Below, in pieces: positions 48,836 to 60,419 of a DNA stretch of 64,000 nt (its first letter is position 1; every line of letters begins with the position of its first letter). Source of the stretch: Formicarius rufipectus. Taxonomy: Eukaryota; Chordata; Aves; Passeriformes; Formicariidae. The translations under genes were made by a program, and so were the position numbers. Under the pieces are notes generated by a model. The model was not told the origin of the DNA. It saw only the letters and a program-made list of their open reading frames with translations, and ran no database searches. Location of the stretch: the NCBI GenBank assembly GCA_013399695.1, contig VXAU01002503.1, positions 287,320-351,319 of the forward strand, in the 5' to 3' direction.

Positions 48836-51621
48836 CAACCCCTCAAAGACAGAGGCATTTATGCCGTGGTCACCAATACTGCCGCTCTCAGATGCTCAAC
48901 CTGACACACCTTAAAGGATCTGCTCTCAGCAAGTGCCAAGAACCTGCCCACAGAAACCAATCCCCCACCAAGAGAGGCTGGAGGGTGAAGGCATGACACT
49001 TGTGATAGCCCTGGCTGAGAGCTGTGATAACAACTCTCATGAAAGAGAAGTGCTTCAGGGTCAAACGGTGGAGAGATGTTGGAGTGAAACTGCTGAGAGC
49101 AGCAGGAGTGTCTGTACAGTCATCCTGGAGAGGCAATAACTTGCAATAAATGAGAGACCTTCACAGAGTCACTCAGCCCAGACTAAAAGAAGTTCATTTG
49201 CCTGTGCCATGAGCTGTTAAAATTAGAAAAATCCTCAAAGGACGTGAGAAAAGGGGGAAAAAAAAAAAAGACAGCCCTGCTGAAAATGTGACAGCTGCTC
49301 CTGCTGGAGGGGAAAGCCCTGGTGAGGAGAAGCCTTGCCCAGGCACTTTACCTCAGAGGTGTAAGAAATACCGTGGGCATCACTGGGGCTGCTGAGGGCT
49401 GGGACATAAAGAGGTGTGCAAAGGTCAGAGCTGCTCACCTGACCAGTGCCAGGCAGGGGCTCACAGCCCCACAGGGCTTTGGGAAACCACTGCTGCTGGA
49501 AGACCTGATGGGGATGATCACTTTTACTCTTCCCTCCCAAAATTTTGGTCCTTCCTCCCTCAAAAAAATCTTGGAATTTCCATACAGGTGCATGCAATAT
49601 GTGAGAAAGCAAACACTGTGTAATTCCTTGTGGGCTTTTCAAGGTATTTTGATTTTTCAGAGGCCAGTGGAGCCACCTCAAAACAGGTTCATGGGAGCTT
49701 TTGCGAGCCCCAGGCTTACAGAAGAACGGGGACAAACCCCCTGTTCTGTCTATTTGTGCCAGTTACAAGGTTTGTTTATTTTGTGCACTGATTTGCCAAA
49801 GAATGTGGCTCGGTTTTCCCGCAGAACCATCAGTTTCTTGGCCTCTTTTTTTCCTCTTTATCAGGGTGAGGTTTCAGCAATACTGTGTGGGAATGAGCAG
49901 GTTGTCCCTAAAAGGGTGCTCGGTGTGACTGCTCTCCTTCTCCTGCTTTTTGCTGCTGTGCTTTGGAAAAATCCTCCTCTTTATGAACTCTATTAAACCC
50001 GCACAGTGACATCTTGGGCAGCTCATGTCTCACCTCCCCCAAAAAGCCTACAAGGCTGAGTAAATCCACTCAAAGAACTGACCATATTGGGGCAAATACC
50101 TCAAAAAAAAAAAGAAAAATCAACCAAAAAGCCCCCAAAACCGCCTGTGAAATCCATTTTTCTCTTCACAGCTTTGAAAGCAGATGGTGGGGTGGGGCTA
50201 AAAGGGGAGAACTAACAAACAGAAAATAGTACAAACACAGTGTAAATAATTCTTCCCCTCTCCCCTCCTCGGAGTGCTGAGGCAGAGTGTCACAGCTGGT
50301 TTCTTCCACCTCGAGCTGAGGTTGTTTCTGTGATTTACTTGAGCAGCACTCGAGGAATACAATAAAAATTAATAATTAAAATAGGAAAAAAAATAATCTG
50401 CCAGGAGCTGAAATATTTTTAGCTGATTGCTGGAGTTTATAATGGCAGTGATGTAGTAATGGAGCCCTTTGTGAGGAACCTCCACAGTGGTGACTCTGGG
50501 GCCTGGGCTTGGCTTGTGATGGATGGGAGCTGCAGGTGGATGCTGCTCCCATGCTCCTCGTCCAGAAATCAAGCTTTTTGGTGAAGATTTTTGGTAAGAA
50601 AATGTGATACTGTGACTCCTGCTTTGGGTCACTTTGCCCTGTGGCACCCTCTTGGGCAGGGGAGAGCACAGGATGCTCCCTGGGGTTTTGCAGGCAGGTT
50701 TGGAAGAGTTACACCCTGGCAGGTGAAGGCAGGTTTCCTGCAGACCTGAGTACACTGTGGGCCACTTTCTTCTGAAAATCATCTCTCTGAAGCCCTCACT
50801 GAGGTGATAAAATAATACATGCTTTGGAGAAGGCAGCCTTTCTTCGGTGCTGAACTGGAACTCAGATTTATGGGACAGTAATGGAAGCTTTGAGTGGAAT
50901 GAGACCTGGGAGAGGGTGTGGGGTTTCCAAGAACAACCCCAGCACTGAGGCAAAGTCACTGTGGGAATGCCCAATGCCTGGTTTAAAAGAGCAAATGTAC
51001 ATGTTGCCTTCTCTGTAAACCACACAGCAGTTGGGATATCTCCAGATTGATGAGATCTCTGGTGTTTCATCCTCTTTGGGGTAGAAGGTAGGCTTGGACA
51101 GCATTTTGAACACTCAGATTCATTTATTCCTATCTTGTAGCTAAATTCTGTTTCTGTTTCAGGGGAGAGAAGAAGGATTGGCACAACCACAACTGCAGGG
51201 GCAGACAGCACAAACAGCCTGCTCTGAATTTAGGGCATGAACAGGATGGAGACGTAGAGCCTCACAGGGCAGGATGCTGCTGTGTCTGAAACATGTTCAT
51301 CCGAGGACACTGGGGCACATCATGTGTCGTGTCCTCTCCTGGCATGGTGGCACTGGCATGGTTAAACTTCACCCTGGGATTGGGAATTCACCCTGGGTCA
51401 CAAACGGGACTTGTTTAGGGCCATCAAGTAAAACAGCCTTGTAAACCGCCTCTGGGGGCGGGCTAATTTATGGAGGGGAGAAACAATATCCCTCCCCTGG
51501 TGCCACTTAACTTTTCGTTTTATATCTGCAGTAATTGCATGTGACATCTGGAAAAATTGCTGTCCAGTTCCCTGAGGAAAACCCAGGGCAGGAGGTCACA
51601 GTGCTCCGGGGACAGACACCC
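48836..51621. other. Non-coding stretch with one long unassigned open frame
   Basis: A 280-codon frame on the minus strand (51211-50369, GTG first codon, first ATG at 51070) has no recognisable domain or splice context and is not called as a gene. A/T runs occur at 49256-49269 and 50102-50112. Confidence 0.45.
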
Positions 51622-51737
51622 GCCATCCCCTGGCAGTGTTCAAGGCCAGGTTGGACGGGGCTTGGAGCGACCTGGTGTCTAGTGGAAGGTCCCCCTTTCC
51701 ACCCCAAACCGTCGCAGGATTCCACGATTCCATGGGA
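51622..51737 (+). mobile_element. CR1 LINE 3' end fragment
   Basis: GTGTTCAAGGCCAGGTTGGA, CTAGTGGAAGGTCCCCCTTT and GGATTCCACGATTCCATGGG. It lies about 860 bp upstream of the AGRN ATG. Confidence 0.9.
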
Positions 51738-52079
51738 GGGTGGGTGGCTTTATAGCTGAGGTGGAAAGCCCTGAGCACCACCTCCCCCTGGGAGCCGAGG
51801 AAAGGGTGATGTGACTCGGTTTGCCCCGGGATGGAGCACCTGTGGAATCTCCATCGAGCAGGACCAACCCTGCCTCAGTTTCCCCATTGGAAAACCAGGA
51901 GCATCCCTGGTCGGCAGCGCCAAGGGTGAACTGGGGGGATGGAAGAGCCCGGGTCCGACCCGCCCACCGCGGAGCTCTCTGCGCATCCCAGGGGTGCGGG
52001 ATGGAGGGGGGGAGCACCCGCGGACGGGGCTGGGCTCCAGCTGGCGCTTCTATTGGGGGGGCAGCGGGGCCGGCTGCGG

Positions 52080-52599
52080 TCCCTACACCTTTAAAAGTCT
52101 CCTCACGTTGCGGCGCTGATTATCCATTAACCCGAGGCGAGCTCCCTTTCCTGGGGGTGGCGTTCGCGGCAGCTCCGCAATAAGAGCTGGCAGCAGGGCG
52201 GGCGGACGCGCTGCCTTCCTCCCTTTTTCTTTCTCCTTCCCTCCCTCCCTCCTCTCCCCCCTTACTCCCCGCTCTCTCCTTATCAGCAATTCAGATTGCA
52301 TGCAAATCTGCGGGCTTTCTTACAGGGGCAAGGCAGAGAGGACCGAGCGCTTCTCGCCGGCCGCGGCTTCAGGGAGAGCTATCTCCTCCTCCTCCTCCTG
52401 GGATTTTCCTCCTTCTCCCCTCCCCTGCGCTCCCCTCCCCTCCCTGCCTCCCTCCCTCCTCTCTTTCTTTCCTCCTTTTCACCTCCTCGAACAAAAGTAG
52501 CCCTTCTCCCAGCGCTGCCTGCGAGCGAGCGGGGCGGCTTTGTCTGCCCGCGCCGTCGGGGCACCGGACCGGGACCGGACCGGGACCGGCACCGGCGCT
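52080..52599 (+). promoter_or_regulatory. AGRN: AGRN CpG-island promoter and 5' UTR
   Basis: CpG density rises sharply here and stays high through exon 1 into the start of intron 1, as in CpG-island promoters. Visible elements are a TTTAAAAG TATA-like string near 52090, a canonical POU octamer ATGCAAAT at 52300-52307, long CT-rich tracts at 52210-52270 and 52380-52490, and a CCGGGA tandem run at 52563-52590 just before the ATG. The transcription start cannot be fixed from sequence. If it lies upstream of 52300, the ATG inside the octamer opens a 66-codon upstream ORF ending at 52500. That the region is the promoter is inferred from its position and base composition. Confidence 0.75.
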
Positions 52600-52794
52600 A
52601 TGGGGACACAGCGGGCGGCCGGTGCCCGGGCGCTGCTGGCGCTGCTGGGACTCGCACTGGGATTAAGATTGGGACTGGCGACCTGCCCCGAGCGGGAGCT
52701 GGAGCGGAGGGAGGAGGAGGCCAACGTGGTGCTGACGGGCACGGTGGAGGAGATCATGAACGTGGACCCGGTTCACCACACCTACTCCTGCAAG
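52600..52794 (+). CDS. AGRN: Agrin, coding exon 1 (signal peptide and first half of NtA domain)
   Basis: This exon encodes residues 1-65 of agrin, the secreted basement-membrane proteoglycan that clusters acetylcholine receptors at the neuromuscular junction. The ATG at 52600 has G at -3 and G at +4, a good Kozak context, and no upstream in-frame ATG competes. Residues 1-27 form a Leu/Ala/Gly-rich signal peptide (LLALLGLALGLRLGLA) with likely cleavage before TCPERELERREEEANVV, the start of mature NtA. NtA is a TIMP-like OB fold that binds the laminin coiled coil. Cys29 and Cys64 are two of the four NtA cysteines seen. The exon ends TGC AAG followed by GTAAAG, a consensus donor in phase 0, and joins exactly in frame with exon 2. 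The identification rests on recognising the conserved NtA sequence. The exon belongs to the long-N-terminus (laminin-binding) isoform, not the transmembrane isoform. Shorter alternative starts are not needed. Confidence 0.97.
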
Positions 52795-53164
52795 GTAAAG
52801 AGGTGCGGGAGGTGAACTTTCGGGGGGTGTGTGTCCCCCGCCCCCGACGGGCGCCGGCCGGGTTAGGGCGCATGTGGTTCTGATTGTGCGCGCCGGGGCT
52901 TTGGGGTGTAATTAGGTATTTTTAGACTGCGGAGTCGCTCCCGCCGCCGTGTCGAGGGGGAATCTCTCAAGGTTGCTTTTTATGGGCATTTCCCTCCTTG
53001 CTGTGATGCGGAGCTGGTTCCCAACTTTCTCTCCGGCAGGGTTTGGGCTGCCGGGAAGGTGCTCGGAGCCGCTCGCTGCGTCTACGCAGGGCTCCCTGTT
53101 TACTTTAGCAGCATCTTGAGTTCCTCCAGCCCGAGCTATTGTTTAACTACGAATGTGGCCTCTG

Positions 53165-53219
53165 GCTATGTTTTTTCTTTTTTCTTTTTTTTTTCTTTTT
53201 CTTTTCTTTTTTCTCCCCC
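53165..53219. repeat. Pyrimidine tract (TTTTC units) in AGRN intron 1
   Basis: About 50 bases of T and C only, a simple repeat. Confidence 0.9.
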
Positions 53220-56200
53220 CTAAGCTGAGAGACGGCAAAGTACTGAGCAACCTGAAATACCATCCGCCTGCTTGACAGAAAACGTGCTGGATGGCTTAAC
53301 CCTTCCCGGGGCAGGAATCTCACTTGCAAGGGCATGCTGCTACATTGCCTTTTCCTCTTCTCTCCATCCCCTTTTCTGCTTATCCTTAAAAGAAATCCTG
53401 CGGTTCCTGCCCGTGGTTGGTGCTGAGCAGGGCCCGGGGTGATGCTCAGCGGTGCGCTGATGGGAGAGGTCTGCTGGGGAAGGGGCAGGGGCAGGTGAAT
53501 CTTTCACCGTGCTGTTGTTGCCCTGTGTTCTTTCTGAGAGCATCTCTCAGCCCAGTCGAGCGGTTGCACAGCCTCTGCCTGTCCAGCTGGTGCCCGGTGC
53601 CTCACGCCTTGCTCTGCCCAGCGCTGCACCCCACGGAACAATCTGTACCTTGCAAATTAGATCACAGACCCTCCGGGCTCGAGCAGGGACCGTATGTTTG
53701 CGAAGTGTCTGGCACATCCTGGGTGCTACGTGGAGAATTAATGAGCTGCTGCGGGCAGCCGGTGTCCTGCGGCAGCGTGGGGCGCATATGGGTGGGTGGA
53801 GGTGGCCACCTGAGGCTGGGGTGCCCCAGGGAGCGAGTGGGAGGTGGTCCAGGAAGGCTGGAGAGAAGGTAGAAGTGCCCATGTGAAGAACGGGTGTCTT
53901 CCCCGCCACTGCAGCGAGGTGTGTGCCTGGCGTAAAATCCTCTCGCCGCATCAGAGCGAGAGACCCCCGAGCTGGGAGACACCGGGATGGGCAAACCTGC
54001 TGGGTCAGCAAATATCTGTCGGGAAGGTGCGGTCCCTTCAGCCCGAGCTGGAGCAGAGTGTGTGGCTCCCTGTGAGACCCAGGTTGCATTCCTTATCTCG
54101 GGAAGGGGGTCTCTCACCTGCCTTGCCCTGGAGCCACCCCAAAGCAATGCTGTGGAGAGGCTTGTGCTGCTTATTGCAGAGGTCGTGGGTTCTGCTTCTG
54201 CCCGCTGCTGGTGTTACAACGGCACCCGAAGGCCACAACTTGCTCCCCAGATACTGTTTCGGTCCTGGAGTCCTGTAAGAGAAAGTGAAAGGAGGAAAAC
54301 CACCTCTCTCCTGCCTTAGATGGAAGTGCCCAGCCCGCTCCATCCCATCTGCTGACTTTCCTGGTCGTGCTGTGACATTTAGGAATTTTCATAGAAAAGT
54401 GGTTCTCGGTCCCTTTACCTGCACATCAGCCTGTTCTCTGTCATTTTTAGTGGCATTTCCTAGTGTGTTTGCAGGAAAAAAGCCTTGAATTGGGACTTGG
54501 GGCTTCTTAAGGGCCTGAAAGCAGATAAATCTCCCTTAACTATAATGACTTGTAAATGAGTATCTTTGCAGCAGCTGTTGGCTTGTTTCTCTCCAAGATC
54601 TCCCAAAGTGTTGGAGTTACTGTGGATTCTGCTGATGCCGGGTTGGACCTGCCTACAGTTTGGCTTGGGCTGGGTGTTTGTTTTTTTTCTTTTTATACCA
54701 GGCACCTAAATTCCAAGAGGGCACTTTGGGCACTGAACCTGACCACGAGCTCCTGCTGCCCTCATACCAACCCTGGTGCCCTGTGGAACTGGGGTAAGCC
54801 CAGATGCAGAAAGGACCCTCCTGGTGAGGAAATTCACGTCCAGTTCCTCCCTGTCATGCTCTGGTAACCAATCCTCAGGCCCTGGGGTTCCCTCCAGATA
54901 CCACAGTTATCTCTTGTCAGGTTCTTCTTTATCTGCAGAGGAAAGGCAAGGGCCAAGTGTGTGGTAGGAGTTCCCTGGAGCCCACACCCAAAATAGTGAG
55001 TGTTACTGGTGCTGGGTGGTCTGGGAGGGAGCAGGCATGTGGATATCTGTGAGTGCTGCACTCAGCTATTGTTCTTCCCAGTTAAACTCCAAACCCTCCC
55101 AGCTGTAGCGTTTGATAGATGAAGATAAGCACATTACAACTCAGAAGAAATGTGAAGTTAATGTTAGATAAACACCCATAAATAGCTATCAGCCATTCAT
55201 GTGCTGGGAGAGGAGATGAAAAAGGGAAGAACAGGCTGACAGAACTCCTGAAACTGGCTGGTGCGCTGCTTCTCCAAGGGGTTTGACGTGGGAACAGGGT
55301 CTGTGCTCTTTTCTGACTGCAGCCCCTGCCTTGCTCTGCTTCCCAGACCCTTGGTGCTGCTGCTCATCCTCTGTGGTGGCATTGTCCTTCCTGCTCTGAG
55401 CCCTCTGATGTGCCTTATTCTGGGCTGACCTGATATTTATGAAGGCAGCTCCTATTTATAGGACAAGCCCAGGTTCTATATGTGCTATAGGAAGTGTCAA
55501 AAAGGATGTGGATCCTGTTCCAAACAATGGAGCCCCTATTTTGGGGCGGGGGGGAGTGTAGCAGCAGCTGTTCTCGAGGCAGGGTGGGATGTGGAAGTTG
55601 CTGGGGGAGGTGGGTTTGGTGGCTCCTGGGGAAAGGGCAGCTTGGCTCCTGCCAGGGAAAGGCACAGAGAATGGCAAAAACAGGGGAGGGCCTGGATATG
55701 GTCAGGAGGGAAGGGTTGGGCAGAGTGAAGCTGCAGGCAGAGCCTTCATCTCCCAGAACTGCCAGAATCTGCTGATGACCCTTCTTACAGCTGTCCAGCC
55801 AGACATCTGCAAGAAGAGACTGCTCTAACTTCTCATCTTTCTTTTCAAAACCAAGGCTGACACTTTTCAAAGCATATTCCTGGCAGGAATTTAGCAGCAC
55901 TGCACAGGTGGTCCCCCTTCCCTGTGGGATGGGCCCCTGTGGCATGCTGGAAAATCCTTTTGCTTTCTGTGTTTTTTGCTGCACTTAAAATATACCCTTG
56001 TAAGGATCTGATTGAATAAAGTTATCTCTGTCCTTACTCTGCCTCCCTGTAGATGCTGGGAGTCTTGTAAAACAGTCTTAATCCAGTGTTTTATGTGCTC
56101 CCTGGTAAAGCAGGGAGTGAGTGAGCCTGCTGTAGGGAAGGGACTTCTTGGGAATGGTTCTTCCAGCCCAATTTTCTCTCTCTCTTCCTTTTCTTCCCCT

Positions 56201-57091
56201 CTTCTTGATGTAGCCGGTGAGTCACCAGTGACAAAGTCTTAATTGTGTGTGATGATGAATGGGATGCCCTACAGGTAATTGCCTGGTCTTTGCTGCCTTC
56301 CCATCCATTCATTATAGAGGAGAAGGGTGGGGAGAAAGCTGGTGGACTCTGATGTTGCTTGTGAGTGCTGTGGCCTGGCTCTGAGGTGTATGACTGGAAC
56401 AGCCATGCCAATTAACTCAAATTACCATCTGCTGCAGAAGAGAGGGTGGGCTTTAGCCTTTCCAACCCCCCCTCCTTAGATCAGGCTGTGAAAATGCCCC
56501 ACATCCACCTTTTTCAGCACCAGCCTCAGGCTGTGCTTTCTGCCTGCCTGGTGTATGGTGTGTTTTTGGTTTTTTTTCTTTTTTTTCCCCCCTCCCTTTT
56601 GTCTCCTTTGTGTTCCTGGGGTTTTGCCCTGGTTGCTTGTTGCACCTCAGCTCCTCGCAGTGCTCCTGCCCTGCGGGCTGCTGAGGAGGAGGAGGAGGTG
56701 GGGCTGCGGGAAGGTGTCTTGACTTGACTGCGGGGAGAAGCCCAACCACGGGGAGCTGAGCTGCTGTGAAATGCTGGAGGAGCAGCTGGTCCCGGCTGGG
56801 GAGGCAGAGAGGGGGCTCGTGCTGGAGCTCTGCTCTGCAGCACCCTGCCCACCTGGGCTGCCAGGGCTGCAGGTGAGCCCCCAGGGCATGTGGTGGAGCA
56901 GGTGTGTGTGTGGATGGTGGCATTGCCATCAGAGCAGAGGGGAGGGAAGCTGCCCGTCTCAGCTCTCCCCTTGCCCTCTGAGGTGCCCTCTGAGGCTCCC
57001 TCTGGGTGCTGGTCCAGTGCCATCTCTCTCTCAAGAGCAGAGCTGGTGCTGGCAGGGCTGTGCACAGGCAGCTCTTCAAGCAGGTTCCTTC

Positions 57092-57129
57092 AGAGAATCG
57101 TGGAATCATTTGGGTTGGGAAGGACTTAA
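57092..57129 (-). mobile_element. CR1 LINE terminal fragment
   Basis: AGAATCGTGGAATCATTTGG and GTTGGGAAGGACTTAAGA are a CR1 terminus cut off where a second CR1 begins. Confidence 0.8.
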
Positions 57130-57412
57130 GAACCGTAGAATATCCTGAGTTGGAAGGGACCCAGAAGGATCATCCAGGCCAACCCCAACAATCCCACCCT
57201 GTCCCTGGGAGTGATGTCCAAACCCTCCTGGAGCTCTGGCATCCTTGGGGCTGTGCCACTGCCCTGGGGAGCCTGGTCGGTGCCCACCACCCTCTGGGGG
57301 AACGACCTTTTCCTGATACCCATCCTAAACCTCCCCTGACTCAGTTCCATGCCATTCCCTCCAAGTCCCACTGATCACCAGAGCGAAGAGGTCAGTCCTG
57401 CCCCTCCCTTTC
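57130..57412 (-). mobile_element. CR1 LINE 3' end
   Basis: ACCGTAGAATATCCTGAGTT, GGATCATCCAGGCCAACCCC, CCTGGAGCTCTGGCATCCTT, AACGACCTTTTCCTGATACC and CACTGATCACCAGAGCGAAG. Same subfamily as 36314-36596. It joins directly to the fragment on its left. Confidence 0.93.
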
Positions 57413-58304
57413 CCCTCCTGGTGAGGGGTTAGACCATAAAGACCATCTCATTCCAGCTTCCAGTGGCTTTGAAGGCACTGTTTTCCCTCTCCTTAGCTCC
57501 GCCAAGCAGCTGGAATTTGGGCTGTGCAGGGAGGGACACATCCTGAATGTGAGTTACTCCCTGGGCTTTGGTGCTGGGGAGTGGCTCAGCATCCCAGAGG
57601 TACTGACTCCCTTCACAGTGGGAGACAGGTGAGTGTGAGAACACGTGGGTAACCTGTCTCCAGCAAACCTCTCCATAGCTGGGAGCAACTAATGTATGTG
57701 CAGCTTCCAAAGAGGAGCTGTCCCAGCTCTGTTTACACCTGGGGTGGTTTTGGAGCTCAGGTATGCAGGAGAACAGGGCTCACCTCGGTGATGAACAGTT
57801 GTTTGGATAATGTATTGCTGTTTGGATCACAGCACTTGCTGGGCTGGAGGGGAGCTGAGACCCATCAAATCCAGAGTTCTTCTCCAAGGAGGACAAATGT
57901 TACACCTTAAGGACAAGATGTGAGAATTGGGAGGATTTGGGAATGGAATACATTCTTTGTTCTTAACCTCAGTTTGTACCTGTAGAGTTCGGGCAACACT
58001 GAATTTGCTCCCTTTTCCTTCTTGGCAGATGAGTCTGGTGCTGAGCAGGAGGGTCTGACCCCAGCCTGGCTGCTCCTGTGGCAGTGGGAATGGCCCTGTT
58101 CCCATGTCCCTGCAGCTGCCTGCTCCCAGTGGTGGCAGGACAGTGTGTAGGAGTTTGGCTCAAGATCATTGTAGACCTTGAAGCCTCTTGATCAGGACAG
58201 TGCTGAGCTCACTCCCCTGAAATCGTGGTGTTAGGGCTTCAAAAATTTAAAAGATTGATTAAGTTTCATGAGACTTGCATCCTCCTACCCCCCCAGCATT
58301 CTTT

Positions 58305-58339
58305 CTGCAGAGTTCAACCCTCTTGGTTGAACTCTGCAG
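58305..58339. repeat. Perfect 15-bp-stem hairpin in AGRN intron 1
   Basis: CTGCAGAGTTCAACC at 58305-58319, loop CTCTT, then the exact reverse complement GGTTGAACTCTGCAG at 58325-58339. No flanking target duplication and no transposon family recognised. Confidence 0.92.
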
Positions 58340-58842
58340 TGTCAGATCTTTGCGTGTGTCTTCAGTAGTCACTGAGTGATGGGATGGAGGTATTTGGCAC
58401 AGAGGCAGAATCTCTGTCTGAACAGTCTCACAGAAGCCTGGAGGGGAACACAATGCACTTGAAGGGCTGTGCAGGGCAGGGGCCACTGAGCTGCAGTGGC
58501 AGAGAACTGTGGAAATGGTTCATTCTCCAGTGGGATAAAGTCTGCTCTGTGCTGTCCTCCTCACTGGTAACAATTCCCCCAACGCCAATGCCAAGCTGCA
58601 GTGTGAACAGTGTCTGCCTCCCTGCCACCCTCTCCCAAAGGGTGGGAGAGACCTGTCTGCCCACCTGCCTGTGAGCATCCATTCCCTGCCCCTCTGGAAT
58701 TAGACTCTTAGAGAGCCCCTTATCTCTGAGCCACCACCTCCCTGACTGCTTTGGGCTTGGCATGGGGGGCTTTAGTGCCCTTGGGGCTGGAGAATGGAGG
58801 AAGATGATGGCAGAGTGTGATGAAGCAGCTCTGAGCCTGCCA

Positions 58843-58879
58843 GGGATGCCAGTGGTCAGAGGGATGCCAGTGGTCACAG
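58843..58879. repeat. 18-bp unit in two copies
   Basis: GGATGCCAGTGGTCA repeats after three bases. Small tandem duplication. Confidence 0.85.
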
Positions 58880-59728
58880 CAGCCACCCGTGCTCTGAGCA
58901 CAAACCTCTGCTGAGCTGTTCCTGTTGCACATGGCTCTCTGGCTCTGCTCCGTGCCATGTTTCCCTGCAATGGAATTGCAGCAGCAGGAGGGTTTCTGAC
59001 CCAGCAGGAGAGGATGGGGACGTGTCTCTGGTGTCCTGTGAGCACTGAGGTTCATTTGAGAGCTGCTGCTTCCCTCCTGTGTGGGTATTTCTTTTGGCCA
59101 CTTTGCTGCAGAGAGAGGGGTGAGCCAGCAGTGGAGCGCAGGGACACTGGCCTGGAACCACTGGCAGTGGCTACTGTCTTTTGTGGCCAGGGGTTTGGAT
59201 GAGTGAACTGAGATGGGCTCCTCCTGCCAAATCCTCTGTTTTACCAAATCCAGCTTGCAATGGTTTTATTTTGGAATTTATAGGAATATGAGTTGCCTTT
59301 GACGTTTCTGTGTGCAGCATCATCTGCTCTGCCTTTGTCTTCCCAAGCTACTGGTGCCATGTCAGAGCCACTAGACTCCCTTCTTTCCTCCCCCCACCCC
59401 ACCTGCCTCCTCCTGCCCCAGTTTCAGGCTCCTGTGCTGCAGTTCAAAGCATCCCCCGTGGATGGACAGTGCTCTCCTCAGCTCTGCAGCCTTCCCCAGC
59501 TGCCACTTCCAGCCACTTAATGTTCCTTTCAAAGCCTTTTTTCCTTCTCCCTTGACACCTTTCACCACTGAGGTTTGGTTGGGAGTCAGGGTGTCTCCTG
59601 GGGAGCTGCAGCAGAGGGCTTTGGCAGCAGGAGCAGTGTGTGCCTTGCCCTCTGTTGGCCACACATTTTGTGCCTCTAGAGCTGAGGAAATCAGCTCTGT
59701 CAGTCCAAATGACACCTCGTGGCAACGC

Positions 59729-60419
59729 TGTTGTTGGCGGTTTCTGTAGCTGAATTTTGGTAGAAGGGGAGGCTACCAGGGGGGCTTCTGTTGGAAGCTG
59801 CTAGAAGCTTCCCCTGTCCTGTGGAGCCAAGGACAGCCAGGGCCAGGAGGGACCTCCTGCTGGTGGGCAGAGTTGAGCCAATTAAGAATCCCAGTCACAG
59901 CTCTGGGATCACATATTTAAGAATTAGGAGTGTGGGGCAGTTGGGTATTCCAGCCATGAGGTAACACAGAGTGCGAGAGACCAAGGTCGGAGCAGGAGGA
60001 GAAGGAGGGACCCCACGCTGGAGCAGGGCAAGGGAAGGACTAGAAGTTATTCCCTGCCCCCCTGCAGCCCATGGGGTGACCATCGGGGTGCAGAGACCCC
60101 CCTGCAGCCCATGGGGTGACCACCAGGACAAGAGCAATGGCAGCAACAACAACCACCTGCAAACCCCCGTTTTCCTCCTCCCTCAAACTGCTGGATAAAG
60201 GTGTTCTTGAGACTGATTAATTTCTTAGTTTTTAGTTTTATTACTTTTACTAACAAGATAAGAACTAAAATTAATAAATTGAAGTATTTAGCCACTCTGA
60301 CTTTGCTTTGCCATTGTCTCTCAGCTGGTTTTTTTTTTGCCTTTTCTCTCTTTCCTTTTCCTCTGGGAAAGGATGGTGGGCCTGGGGTTTTGGGTGGACA
60401 CCAGGTGGAAACCACCACA
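59729..60419 (+). mobile_element. ERVL-type solo LTR in AGRN intron 1
   Basis: The element resembles bird ERVL long terminal repeats along its length. Recognisable blocks are TGGAAGCTGCTAGAAGCTTC near 59792, a TATA-like ACATATTTAA at 59911-59920, a GGGACCCCACGCTGGAGCAG block near 60007, two copies of a roughly 42-bp CTGCAGCCCATGGGG module (from about 60062 and 60104), an AATAAA at 60273-60278 and a 3' end in ACCACCACA at 60419. The 3' end is the firmer boundary. The TG at 59729 is a guess and no target-site duplication is evident. No retroviral coding sequence flanks it, so it is a solo LTR. It is diverged and lies in the same orientation as AGRN. Confidence 0.7.

Noticed and set aside
54140..54240. 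Possible ancient tRNA-derived SINE (a GGTCGTGGGTTCTGC stretch resembling a T-arm)
   Set aside because: Only one short block resembles a tRNA arm. No A-box and no tail were found.
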